The notes below the pieces were generated by a model. That model saw only the letters and a list, made by a program, of their open reading frames with translations, was not told the DNA's origin and made no database searches. 64,000 nucleotides of DNA from Colletotrichum lupini (taxonomy: Eukaryota; Ascomycota; Sordariomycetes; Glomerellales; Glomerellaceae), in the NCBI RefSeq assembly GCF_023278565.1, contig NC_064679.1, forward strand, positions 4,154,001-4,218,000. Reading direction: 5' to 3'. The translations under genes were made by a program, and so were the position numbers. Shown here in pieces: positions 32,136 through 42,667 of this stretch (positions are counted from its first letter, which is position 1; the number at the start of each line of letters is the position of its first letter).

Positions 32136-33875
32136 TCATTTTTTCTTCGATATAGAAGAATGCATGGCAGCAGGATTCTCCTTTCTCGGTCGTCCTCGTC
32201 CTCTCTTGGGCGGGCTCTCCTGCAATGGCTCAGGCTCCGAACCTTTCTTGCTAGATCGTCCTCGTCCTCGTGCTTGCCCAGGTTGGCCTTTAATGGTTTT
32301 CTTCGTCGGTGCAGGTTCCGGCGCCTCCATTTTCGGGCGACCTCTTCCTCGCTTGGGCGCGGCCTTCGTCTCTTCCCCGGCCGGTAGCCGTATCGGTGCA
32401 GAACGCTTCTTCGTTGGCATAGACTCTGACCCAGTAGGATGGCCAGCATCGGAGGGTTTCCGGCCTCTGGATCTCTTGCTTGGTGCAGCTTCCGTGGTCG
32501 CCGATTCGGCTGAGCGTTTTGTACCGGCTATTCTGGCACTACGCCGAGGTGCAAAGGATGATTTATCATGGTCGTGGGTGATGGTCGTCTCGTTCTGCGT
32601 TCGGCGAGGACGGCCACGTCGTGCTTTCTGCGGTGGGTGGCTCAAAGCGGGTTCTCGCGGTTCCGGAGGTTTCTCTGCTGATGCATCTGCAGAAAGTCGG
32701 TTCCTGGCGCCTCTCTTTTCGGGTCCTTCCTTTCTTGAGCCAAGAGCCTCAGTTCGAGCTGACCGCGAGATATGCATCTGGGGCGAAGAGTAATCGGCAC
32801 TGTGACTTTTCGGCATCTCACCGGGAAACCCAGGCATTCTTTCCATGCCTTTCGGGGTAACCCAATAGGTTTCCGGCTGTTCATCCCAAGGGAGTTCGTT
32901 GACCTCCAGCTCATCGAGCTCAGATGGTGTGAAATCCATGACCGAAGCGTCCAGCGAATCAGATTCTCTCATATTTTGCATAGGTGTAAGAACTTCTGGC
33001 TCTGGAGAAGGAGACTCGTGCCCCCATCTCCAAGACGTAACGCCGTCCTCATCGTACTGATCCTTCCAATCCCCACGCGCTTTCCACCGCTCAATGACAT
33101 GGTCCACGCATGAACCCTGAGGCAGTTTATACTGATCCTTAAAGGACACGCGATCAGCTCGCTGTTTTTCTTCGGTAACTTCAAGCTTATACAAGAACCA
33201 AGGCCTGGATGTGAGAAATGACTCGGCCTCATGGGCAGTGGCGCCTTCTACAAGCGAAGGCTGCGGCTCGACAGGTACGTGCTCGCCACGTCGCAAGTCC
33301 TTTCGACTGAGCAGTGTGCATGTGATGAGGTCCTCTTGCACTCTCTGGCCGTCGGTGTCTTGGCCATTTTCCTGTTCCCATTTCCATCTCCATTTGGAAG
33401 GATCATCGTTGGGCTGCACGTTGCGCCCAGCAAATCCCCAGGCGGGGTTCCAGATGCCTAGTTTCTCCCAGTGCTTCTTCATATTGTGGCGAACGACGAT
33501 AGCCTGCCGGCGGATGCCTTTCGGCTTGTAAAAGACTGGGCCGGGACATTGGTCCCAGATCCGCTTCTCTTCACGCTTTGCTTCTGCACGGTAGAGCTGT
33601 CCAGGAGTTATCTGAGGCCCCATGGCAAATGCAATCCACTTGATGTCGTCGTCGTCGAGCGGTCGCTCAATGAGTTCCCGAGGATCTTCTGCGGGAGCAT
33701 CGTCTTCGTCGTATTCCGATGAGGTATCCGAATTGTACTGCGGAGGTTCGTCGCTCTCGAAGCGCTTGAGATAATGGGCGTGCAGATTGTCATTGGCAGC
33801 AAGGGCCTCAAGAAGAGGATTCGCGTGGTCCCGCAAAGCCCTACCCAGCTGGAGTCGATCCAAATAACGAGGCAT
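32136..33875 (-). CDS. AT-hook chromatin-associated protein
   Basis: Single exon of 579 aa, predicted nuclear. Residues 1 to about 330 form an acidic, Trp-rich region with repeated WRW-type motifs (SKWRWKWEQ, TSWRWGHES, DHVIERWKARGDWKDQY) that may be a repeat unit. Residues about 390-579 are basic and Pro/Lys/Arg-rich with several AT-hook cores: ARRGRPRRTQ, PKRGRGRPKM and PKRGRGRPRKENP, plus weaker SKRSRGRKP and ARGRGRSSKK. AT-hooks bind the minor groove of AT-rich DNA. There is no catalytic domain, so a structural or transcriptional role is inferred. It is a Pezizomycotina-type protein without a yeast counterpart that I recognise. Confidence 0.8.
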   Translation of the reverse strand: MPRYLDRLQLGRALRDHANPLLEALAANDNLHAHYLKRFESDEPPQYNSDTSSEYDEDDAPAEDPRELIERPLDDDDIKWIAFAMGPQITPGQLYRAEAKREEKRIWDQCPGPVFYKPKGIRRQAIVVRHNMKKHWEKLGIWNPAWGFAGRNVQPNDDPSKWRWKWEQENGQDTDGQRVQEDLITCTLLSRKDLRRGEHVPVEPQPSLVEGATAHEAESFLTSRPWFLYKLEVTEEKQRADRVSFKDQYKLPQGSCVDHVIERWKARGDWKDQYDEDGVTSWRWGHESPSPEPEVLTPMQNMRESDSLDASVMDFTPSELDELEVNELPWDEQPETYWVTPKGMERMPGFPGEMPKSHSADYSSPQMHISRSARTEALGSRKEGPEKRGARNRLSADASAEKPPEPREPALSHPPQKARRGRPRRTQNETTITHDHDKSSFAPRRSARIAGTKRSAESATTEAAPSKRSRGRKPSDAGHPTGSESMPTKKRSAPIRLPAGEETKAAPKRGRGRPKMEAPEPAPTKKTIKGQPGQARGRGRSSKKGSEPEPLQESPPKRGRGRPRKENPAAMHSSISKKK

Positions 33876-34618
33876 AGCTCGAGACGATAAGTTGCTATGA
33901 TACCGAAAAGAAAATTGCCAACATTGATGTGGTTGTGAGATGGAGATGGCAGGGTCTATGATGCGAAAGTTTGAGATGAAGGCTTGAGAGCTCGCGCCGG
34001 GAATGGGGGGTGAGGTGAGCTGGGAAGTTCTGGTTGTATTATCTAAGCAGATATTTTAGTGCCTAAGGCCCACTAGGTAGCCGTTGAGAGGACGGGTACC
34101 TTACCCACACTTACCCGACGGAAATAGAGCCGGCTCATCCGCGCGCTTAGATGGCCCAGTTTTCATCCTTGTCATTGGCCAATCCATGCCTCCATCACCA
34201 ACCTCAAAGCGAGTCGCCTGGCCCAGCGGCCTTTTCGGCCACCTGCCGCGATGTTGGTGCTACCGTTGCACGATGTTGGTCCTGTATTCTAAGAAAAGAA
34301 GCAAGAGGCAGGATGCATAGAGGAGTTTTCGCCATTCCACCCCAAGCAAGGGCCTATGGATACGCTTCAACCTGTGTTCTTAAATGACCAAGGTAAGCGT
34401 TCATCTCGACACCCATCTCAAAGCTGTATGCTCTCTCTCACCTCTTCTTCGTTATTACCTTAATCATTGGGTTCTTCGTCATAATCTTTTCTTCGTCATC
34501 TCCTTCTTTTTCTTGGTTGTCGTTGGTCCAGACAGAATCTTCAGTCTGTCTCTTGACACTTGTGAGTAATAAGCTTACCCTCTGAATGTTGGACAATGCA
34601 AAAGAAATCCTGGCTAAG
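33876..34618. other. divergent promoter region, AT-hook gene / FHA-kinase gene
   Basis: Shared upstream region of two divergent genes. The first exon of the kinase gene must lie here or just before 34619 (candidate ATGs at 34384 and 34586), but no splice combination that I tried enters the FHA frame cleanly. Confidence 0.4.
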
Positions 34619-36526
34619 TTAGAGAAAGCGCTTCAATTTCTGTACCAAACGCCAAGACTCTGTTCCATTTGGTTCCGAGGAACGCGGTTGCCAGGGATGC
34701 ATTGGCTCTGCCCGACAACCGGCCTTTCGTCTCCACCGCGAGCAACAGGCAACTCGGCCTGGAGGTTGGATTTCATGTACCATCCACTGGAGGCTACGTA
34801 ATCACTAGACTGGGTCGAAAGGGCGATCTGGTTCTTACTCGAAATACTGTTTCAGAGCCAATGTGTCGGGAGCATGTCGCTTTCGAATTCGAGGAATCGA
34901 CAAAGCTCGTGCACTTGTCTGTTAGGTCGAAGAAGCAAGTGCCTACCGTTTCTGTCGGGCTACTCCTTCAAGACTCTGGTATCCACTTGGATGCTGCACG
35001 CGACCCTCGACGTGGCTTTGAAGATGACACACCGGACAACAAAATCGTCGATGGTGAGGCCGTCATACTCTATGGGCAGAACTACAACATCCAGATTTCA
35101 TCCTATAGCTTCGCGTTGATCTGGAGAATCATCCTTGATACTCCCAACAACAACAACCAACGCCTAGCAGAGCTCGCAGAAGCCACTTGCAAGCAATCTC
35201 TCTCCTTGTTGAAAGTCATGGGCTCACGCGACATGCCTACCGGGGCCGAGTTATCCGAACTGGTATCACATCGAATCACGAGACCACGAACATCGAAACA
35301 AGCCGTTGTCCGAGAGGATAAAACACGTCGCCGACAGATAGGCGAGGGAGCTTTTGGCAAAGTCTACATGAACCAGGATCAGGAGACTTCCGCATGGATT
35401 GCTATCAAGGTAATCCAACTGCGCAAGTTTTTCAAGGTCGACGGTTTCGACATCAACAGGGCTCGAGCTATCTTTCATAGAGAGCTCAGAGTCATGCAGA
35501 GCACCAATCATGTACGTTCTATCTTTGCTTACTCTCGTTGCGTTGTTTTCTTCGCATCTTGTATCAATAGACTAATCTCTGGTAAAGCCGAACATCATCC
35601 AATATCTGGGCTACGGCGAAGTCGATACTATGGAGCCTGAGATCATAATGCCATTCTGCGCGAGCTCTGCGGAAAAGATGTTCAGGCTTGAGATACCGGA
35701 AACACTTTATCAGGAAACTTGCTGGGAAGTGCTAGAGCAGATGCTCTGCGCCCTCGACTATCTTGCAAGCCTTGGATATGTGCACCGCGACTTGAAACCC
35801 GAAAACATTCTGTACGATGCCGACGTCTCCAACCCAGGCCATTATCTTTTCCGATTGGCCGATTTCGGACTTGCCAATCACCAGAAACTCGCACACACAA
35901 TGTGCGGTACCGTCCCGTACCAGGCTCCCGAGCTGTGGCCGCGTATATCGAATCTCTCACAGATGCAGTATAAGCAGGACCACAAAATGGATGTGTGGTC
36001 CCTGTACGCAACCTTCGTCGCACTTTCAACCAGGATGAAGATGTTCCCACCACGCAGCACCGGTAGCCAGGAGCAGTTCTACAACCTGTCAAGGAACACA
36101 CTCATAGACTCGGCCAAAACCTTTAAGGCTCTCGCACCAATGGCTATCCTTGAACCGGACCGTCGCGCCTCCGCTGCATGGATGTTGAACGCTCTCTTCG
36201 AAGGCCGAGGCTTGACGACGAAACCAGGGAAGATTGAGCCATACTATCCTCCAGGAAGTTCTCCTCCCCGTTCTCAGCAAGTTCAGCCAGCACCCGTCCG
36301 TCGGTGGTCGAGTAAGATGGACATCGACGATCCGCCAAACGTTCCTGCATCCCGGCCAGTCACCCGGCAAGGCGGTAGAATGGACGTCAACGTTCCACTC
36401 ATCGTACACTCTCGTGCAGTCCTTGATCGGCGTGACGCCCAACTCGTACAACAAAAGATTCGCAAGCAAGGGGGAGGAGTCGTCAAGCGTAGAGCTAAAC
36501 CTCGCCATCCTGTCACTATCCGGTAA
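34619..36526 (+). CDS. FHA-domain serine/threonine protein kinase (5' end unresolved)
   Basis: Phosphorylates Ser/Thr targets, with an N-terminal FHA-like phosphothreonine-binding domain. Exon from about 34619 to 35511, GTACGT-AAAG intron, and last exon 35588-36526. The FHA region (about the first 165 codons) shows DLVLTRN, then MCREHVAFEF. The kinase core has GEGAFGKVYM, the ATP Lys in IAIKVI, the alphaC Glu in HRELRVM, HRDLKPENI, DFGLA and VPYQAPEL, so it should be active. The tail of about 110 residues is Pro- and basic-rich and disordered. The first in-frame ATG in the main exon (34861) lies inside the FHA domain and a TAA at 34615 closes the frame, so a separate first exon is needed. Such kinases are expanded in Colletotrichum- and Fusarium-like fungi. 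Confidence 0.8.
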
Positions 36527-36958
36527 ATGATCTTTGCTTTTCTGTGTCAAAAGAGCGAGGATATGTAGCAAACTTTTCTATAATAAGGTAGGTAGGTTTA
36601 TTTAGCAATTTTATTATCTCGTTAATCGATCAGACTTGGATCTGCCCGGCTTGTGTACATTAAAAATCTAGGACGAGAACTCATCAGGACTTTTGTGAAT
36701 AAGGCTAGCCTGTAGTCACACCTATCGATCTGCGATGGAACATTTCCTCCTCAGTACACATAGTGCAGGACTATGGCGTTGGTCACATGTGAATTCAAAC
36801 AGGACTACGAGCAATCCCTAATTACTAATACGATACGTCAATATCAACACACCCTCCACCTTTTCAGTATGTACTGTTCAACCATGTATCCTGAAAAGAA
36901 AATTAAAGCATGCCTGATGCCACATCTCCAGGCGAAAAAACCGGTTGATGCCCCCCAA
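36527..36958. other. intergenic, convergent gene ends
   Basis: AT-rich 3' flanks of the kinase and SUR7/PalI genes. No gene seen. Confidence 0.5.
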
Positions 36959-38154
36959 TTATTTCTCTCCTCCCTCCCAGGTACGCATATCCCCCTTCAC
37001 CTCGCGGAAAATACCACGCCAGTTACCAATTTCGTTCTCCGTACGCTTACGCCTGCTGAACGCAGTACGTCTAAAGCTCACAAACCAAACTATGAACCAA
37101 TACGACGCCGCCGCCATCGATGCAACAGCCGCAACCCACGCCATGGCCACAAACGGCCCGCCCGTCTGAATCTGCATGCCAAACGCAGCCATGGACTTGT
37201 TGAGCATGCTCTTGCCGCCGTAAATGAGCGAGGTGGTGACGATGGCGAAGGACGGGAGGACGAAAGCGCCGAGCATGGAGAAGACGAGGGAGACGAGGAC
37301 GAGGACGCGCATGAAGCCGACGATGAGGATTGGCAGCGTGGCGAGGAGGACGATGCCGGTGGAGATTGTGCCGATGGCGAGGAGGGCCATCATTGCTTTT
37401 GCGCCGCCGCTGGCGAGGTCGACAACTTGGTCTAGTGTTCCTGCCATGGCGGCCACGAGGGGGACGGAGACGTTTGCGGTGCCGACGACGAAGGAGGAGG
37501 GGATTGAGTTGGTGATGTTTCGCAGGCCTAGTGACTTTCGCGTTAGTACAAAAATCTTCCTGACATGAGCAGACTGTTGGTAAAGTAGAGAAAACATACC
37601 AGCTCCTGTGTTATCGTAGCTTTCGCATTTGTCAAAAGTGACTTTGCTGTTCGGGTCGTTGTCATTGGCGTAGGTCGCTTCGCACATCTTTGTCAGGTAG
37701 AGCCGGTAGTTGTCCTTGACGCCCAACAGCTGCGTCAAGTTTCCCACGAGCTGGCCCTGGATATCCGAGACACCATCACCGACTGCGTTCGTCAAGTTAC
37801 CAAGCAAACCTCCCAGAACACTCCCGAGGCCCTCCGTGATGCCGGTCGGATCGTTGGGTGCGGGGATGCCCGGGATAATGCTGCCGCCTCCATTTCCGCC
37901 GTTGGTGTTGTTGGCTGCCTTGATTTGAACAATGTCTTGACCGATTTTCGATGTGTTTAGCTACGATGTCAAATCAGTAAACTGTTTCTTTCTTGGGCAT
38001 TTGCGAAACAGTCGCGACTTACCGACAACCAGTAGTTGTTGCCTCCATTACTTGTGTTTGTTCCAGCTGCAAGCAGCACAATAGAAAGTGCGACAGCGAC
38101 AGCCGAAGCAATAATTGGAACGATGGCAGATAGCCGGCCTCCGATGCCGAGCAT
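36959..38154 (-). CDS. SUR7/PalI family membrane protein
   Basis: Three exons, 38154-38023, 37960-37600 and 37527-36959, total 1062 nt, 353 aa. Four-TM layout of the SUR7/PalI (eisosome/cortical patch and pH-sensing) family. TM1 (IVPIIASAVAVALSIVLLAAG) is followed by a large extracellular region of about 150 residues with NxT/S sites and two Cys (KMCEATYAND, DKCESYDN). TM2-TM4 lie in the last exon (LLAIGTISTGIVLLATLPIL, VLVLVSLVFSMLGAFVLP, FVAMAWVAAVASMAAASYW). The tail is cytosolic and basic. Eisosome organisation or cell-wall integrity is the likely role; PalI-type pH signalling is an alternative. Frame and splice borders are consistent. Confidence 0.8.
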
Positions 38155-39773
38155 TATGGTAATTCGTTTGTTTACTTTTCAATTACAGTAGTAGTTAATA
38201 GCAAAGTTGTGGCGTTTAACGTGTCATTTAAAATGGGCTTCGATGCAGGGTGTCAAAGAACTTTTATGATTCTCTCAAACCTCCTTTCCCACCTCCATAG
38301 TTCTGACTCGGGCACTACCTCACCCTTAATATGCTCTCCACGGGCATCGAGAAACTTTTTCGATCGCGGAACCTGTCAGTACGTCATAAAACGTCCCGAT
38401 AGACAAGCATCTTTGGGATGAAACGCTGGGATGAATCTTGAAAGCCTCAACGGTGCGATAACCGAAGTCGTCCAAGGGTTACTATCCACAAGCATAATAA
38501 TCGCTGCAACGGCCAACGGCTCGTGAAGATTCCTAAGCAGTAGAACCTGTTGCATATTACCTGCGCGCAGGCAAGGTGGTGGCCCAACAGCGCTGAGTTG
38601 TCTGGGAGTTTCAGGGTTGTGGCTTGTCCCTCCGCGACGAGGGTCTTACCGCAACGGGCATTCGATGAGAAACTAACGTCATGCCCGCGCCGGGGCGGTC
38701 GCATTAACATCTAATGAATCGGTTGGCTCTCGTGGAAAGTTATCGGTAACGTTCTGCTATGCATATCATATTGCCTAAGCGTGCAACAAGCGGCATAGCA
38801 TATAACGGTGCGTTTCCCAACGATACCCACGCTTTCTCGCCAGGCGTGGCCGGGATTGGGCTGTCTGCCAAACTCTGCAATACTCTAGGCCCCCTTGCCT
38901 TCTTGCTCCTCCCGTCGTTCAATGTGGTCCAATCATTCCTCCGACGTGTTCGTACCCGTATCGCAGAACGGAGCCGAAAGGACGTGCAGACCTGCTGGGC
39001 AGCACTGGTGTGCTGGTCTAGTGCACATCTTGCAGATCTTGGCCTAGGGTAGTCCTGCATTATCCGCATTACAAAGGTAAAATGCTGCCGTATTTCAACG
39101 TCAGTTCAGCAGAAAAGCATCCATCGTTAAGCTTTTAAAGGATGCACGTCTTTCCGTGGAAATCTCCCACTCACAAGTGTGCCCCCCTTTAACCTCTTTA
39201 CGGCAGAAGTTGCCGAACGAATGTCCAAGGAGTTTCTGGAAAATGTGCCTGACGTGATAGCTCTGGTGAGCTGGAAGAAATTTGGGCCGCAAGTTTGCTG
39301 GTGTTAGAAATTCTGCCATGATCGTCTGGAATTCTGGACCATCCACCACGAACGACCGAGCGTGTGGAGATGCTACTCCCCGATGCGTCGTGATGCCACA
39401 CTTTTGCGATAATCTTGGTTTCGAACGGCACTCGTAGCCGTTTTTAAGATTTGTCTTTTGCAGATTTTCGAGTTCGATTTTGGTCGACATTGTCGCCACT
39501 GCGTCAAAGTGATCCAAGTTGCATCCAGTATCCGTTTGCATGACGATGCTTCCATTTTCGCCTGGGACAATTGTTGAAAAATTCATCAAAATGTTTTTCT
39601 CAGTTTGAAGAATTCAATAAGGTCAAAAGATTGCCCCACAGGGTTATAGAGACTCTTGCTATGTGTAAGCCCGTCCGTATGCGTAATGGCTGGCATGGTC
39701 AACTTCCTCCTTTGAGAGTTGTTGCCTACACAAATCTAGAGACAGCCTTTTTCACATGATACCATAAGTCTTG
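38155..39773. other. intergenic
   Basis: 1.6 kb without a recognised gene. A 161-codon open frame on the minus strand (39586-39101) starts with ATG and has five Cys but no motif or signal peptide. It is left uncalled. Confidence 0.4.
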
Positions 39774-40013
39774 TTACGGGTATCCAACGAGACCTTTTTC
39801 ACAATGATCATTTCCTCCGGACTGGTTTAATGACGAAGTTGCAAGGGTGATGTAGAAGCTCACACCACAAGTTCGCGACATATCACAAAGTTCAAACCCT
39901 CTGTAGTAGCCAATGAACCTCTTGCCGACGGAAGCTGCGCCTGCTTGTGATACTGTAGCCAAAAATATAGCAGTTACCCAAAGGAGACAACACAGAAACG
40001 GAGTTCCCCACAT
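39774..40013 (-). CDS. Small secreted protein candidate
   Basis: A 79-aa frame from ATG 40013 to the stop at 39774. Residues 1 to about 28 are a good signal peptide (WVTAIFLATVSQAGAA after a short Cys-containing N-terminus). The mature part is about 50 aa with three Cys (ELCDMSRTC, DHCEKG) and a KR site soon after cleavage (SVGKRFIGYY). A 42-nt in-frame GT-AG segment could be an intron but is short. No family is recognised. It could be a genuine effector-like gene or a chance open frame; signal-peptide quality is the main support. Confidence 0.4.
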   Translation of the reverse strand: MWGTPFLCCLLWVTAIFLATVSQAGAASVGKRFIGYYRGFELCDMSRTCGVSFYITLATSSLNQSGGNDHCEKGLVGYP

Positions 40014-40471
40014 TATCAACGGTCATGTCTACAGAACGACATAATCTACAGACTGTTCCCTGAACCCTTACATCACATTTCCATACACCATGCAAATGTC
40101 TCCCTTTCATCATTCACCCCTCGAACACCCTGGTACATCATCGAGATTTCAAAAAGAGCAATTCCCTACAGAGCCATCGGAGATTCAAGACTAAGAAGTA
40201 GAGTAGGTCGTCATTTCCTTCATAGACCCGAATACGATGGTTATCACGATGGTATCTGGATCAAGATCCAAGGTAGTATCTGTATTGCCCAATGGCATCC
40301 GCTCCTTCGGAAATGACGATTCAGGCCTTCAACGAGCCATACCCGATGAGAGCCTCGATGCAGTAAAAACCAAAAAGGTTCCTGCAGTCGGATAGAATCT
40401 GGCGTTGGCGGCTTGTAGCAAAGCAAATCTAAACCGTAGAGGCAGGATCTAGGATAGAGAGTGGATTCCAG
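40014..40471. other. intergenic
   Basis: Sequence between the small secreted protein and the frameshifted hypothetical gene. No gene seen. Confidence 0.4.
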
Positions 40472-41199
40472 CTAATGAATGTTCCCTTCTAGCACATCGT
40501 CCACGCTTAAGTCATCAATATCAGGCACCTCTCTTTCCCGATATCGACTATACCACTCAAGCAACTCCGGGATCGTATCAAAGGTTTTGTCATCCTCCGG
40601 GCCATAAGCAATGTACCGCCAGGCCCACGGCTCAACTTCTCCGTCTGAGGGCTTGCCCCGGTCCAGAATATGGCCTGATACGTCCACTTGGTCTCCCCCA
40701 TTCCGGGTCCGGTCAATGCGCCCACGTACTCGGCAAGAATGCGAAGCTCTGGAGGAGCAGTGATGCTATCACGGACTTCCTCGAGACATTTTGCCTTCAG
40801 CGCGTTCTCTAGACGGGAGAAGTACAGCTCTCGGTCATGGCTGTTGGGAATAGACCCTCCATAACCGTCAAGATCGCAAAGCGATGCGAGTTCGTCAAAC
40901 TTTGTGAGCATATCATCTGGGCTCGATATCAAGGTCTGGGCATCATTGCGGCTCAGGATGCTCCCAAAACAGTCTAACCTCATGTCTTCGGCTTCATTTC
41001 CCCAGTCTTCCGAGTCTATCTCAGCCTGCGTCGCGAGTTGCACTGAACATTTATATCTGCATCAGTCTCACTTCACGAAAAACCGTCCTTGATGTGCACG
41101 CACCGTAGACTTCAAGGGCTCGGCGGTTGCGTCCAGCTATGTGTGCGCGGTACCTTACGCATCAAGAGCAGTCTTGATATCCTCGCGTGTTGAGTACAT
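40472..41199 (-). pseudogene. Hypothetical protein, coding frame shifted once
   Basis: Minus-strand gene of about 200 aa that changes frame. The likely first exon starts ATG 41199 (MYSTREDIKTALDA, donor GTAAGG). The main part (41043 downward) reads through PPELRILAEYVGALTGPGM to about 40700. The continuation DRGKPSDGEVEPWAWRYIAYG and PELLEWYSRYRE to the stop at 40472 lies in another frame. I tried the available splice signals and none shifts the frame without deleting well-formed coding sequence, so a one-base indel (real mutation or assembly error) is likely near 40690-40710. The fold is unknown to me. The start is uncertain because the first intron does not join in phase in my reading. Confidence 0.5.
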
Positions 41200-41723
41200 A
41201 GTCTTAGTCTCGTCAAAATCATTCAAAATTCATAGATAGATCAGAGGGATTTCGAGATTTGCAGAGAATAAGGCGAGTGCCCATTTGTCAGGTTTCTGTT
41301 GGTGCAGTTGGTTTGGTGCAAGTGGGTCAATTGTTCATTGCTGTTCTAGGGCACATTTGATGATTCTTTCTATGACAGTGTATCCGTCCTTCCTAATACA
41401 GCCAGGTAGAAGATGCACCGGCTCAAAAGTCCGATCAGCTCCGTCTTCCACCATCCGTATCGGGAATGCCGGCTCTCTCCCCGATTGAGTCACCCGGTCA
41501 GCTTACTCGGGGATTGCCCAGCATACAGCAAGCCCATCAAAAGTAAACCCAAAGTGCCAAACCCAAGCAAAATAAAGCACCTCGACCGGCCCTCCCCGTC
41601 CATCATCCCCCCCCCCCCCCTTTACAACATCCTCACCCCGTGCCAAGCCCTTCAAATCCCCGCACCCGGTGTCCGTCATTCATCCCATCGCCCGATACCC
41701 CAGCGCCAAGCTCCTGCAAAGCC
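41200..41723. other. intergenic with 14-nt C run
   Basis: Divergent upstream region of the preceding gene and the GNAT gene. A C homopolymer lies at 41607-41620, about 100 nt before the GNAT ATG. Confidence 0.5.
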
Positions 41724-42536
41724 ATGACATCCTCTCCATCCACCACCTCCGCCGCACCGGCACCGGCACCGGCACCCGCCACGGCACCGACCACAGCAGC
41801 GGCCTCCCGTCCCGCCAAAGCCACCGTAACCCTCCGCCCCGCAACAGAAGCCGACATCCCCGCCCTCGCATCCATTTCCGACGCAGCCTGCAAAACGGAC
41901 TCGCACACCCAGCTCAAAGCCTCCATCCGCGGCGACGATGATTTCCCAAAGGGCATGCAAGACGCGCTGAAAGCCTGGATCGCGCACCCCAAAGTCGACG
42001 TCATTGTCGCCGAGAGCGACGGCGGGCCTGTGGGATGGGTCGGGTGGGTGAGACGAGGATTCGCGGGCGACACTGACCTCCCGCTGGACGGACCGGACGA
42101 AGAACCCCTGCCCGAGACATTCTTCACGGACGCGGAGCAGAAGACCAAGACGATAGACGACCTCGGCGAACTGACAAACGCATCAATGAACTACTGGGTC
42201 AAGCGCTTCATGCCCGAGGGCTGCAAATGCAGGTTCCTGTGCACCTACGTCGTCCATCCGCATCACCAGGGCTGCGGCATCGGCTCGGCGCTGATGAAGT
42301 GGGGCACCGACAAGGCGGATCGAGAACCGGGCGTGTACTGCTGGGTCCAGTCGTCCATGGGCGGACAGAAGGCGTTTGAGAGGCAGGGGTTCCGGGAGGT
42401 GGGCAGGTTAGAGGCGGAGTTGGATGAGTTTGCGGACGGGTTGAAGCCTGGCGGGAAGTTGGCGGGTGTCACGGGGAGTGAGGAGTTTTGGGGGCGGTAT
42501 TCGTGGGTTTATATGAGACGGGATGCGAGGGCGTGA
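41724..42536 (+). CDS. GNAT-family N-acetyltransferase
   Basis: Acetyl-CoA-dependent N-acyltransferase, single exon of 270 aa. After an Ala/Pro/Thr-rich N-terminus (about 35 residues, PAPAPAPATAPTTAAAS), the GNAT fold begins at VTLRPATEADIPALASI. Motif A with the acetyl-CoA pyrophosphate loop is TYVVHPHHQGCGIGSALMKW, followed by KAFERQGFREVGR (motif B). ATG 41724 is chosen because the longer frame starts with GTG. A middle insert (about residues 95-165) is typical of the fungal GNAT proteins near puromycin-type acetyltransferases. The substrate is not predictable; it may be a small molecule or protein N-terminus. Confidence 0.85.
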   Translation: MTSSPSTTSAAPAPAPAPATAPTTAAASRPAKATVTLRPATEADIPALASISDAACKTDSHTQLKASIRGDDDFPKGMQDALKAWIAHPKVDVIVAESDGGPVGWVGWVRRGFAGDTDLPLDGPDEEPLPETFFTDAEQKTKTIDDLGELTNASMNYWVKRFMPEGCKCRFLCTYVVHPHHQGCGIGSALMKWGTDKADREPGVYCWVQSSMGGQKAFERQGFREVGRLEAELDEFADGLKPGGKLAGVTGSEEFWGRYSWVYMRRDARA

Positions 42537-42667
42537 TGCGTATGATGAGATAAATTGATAGGGTCAGGACGCCGTTAATGCGATGCATTATGCTAAAGAC
42601 CCAAATTGGTCTACACTATAACAACCCAGCGCTGTGCAGTCAACACATCCTATGGCACATAGTCCGT

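Noticed and set aside
32104..32793. 229-codon open frame antisense to the AT-hook gene
   Set aside because: It overlaps the basic C-terminus of the AT-hook protein in reverse and has no motif.
39101..39586. 161-codon minus-strand open frame with five Cys
   Set aside because: No signal peptide or family, and located in AT-rich intergenic DNA. Not enough support.
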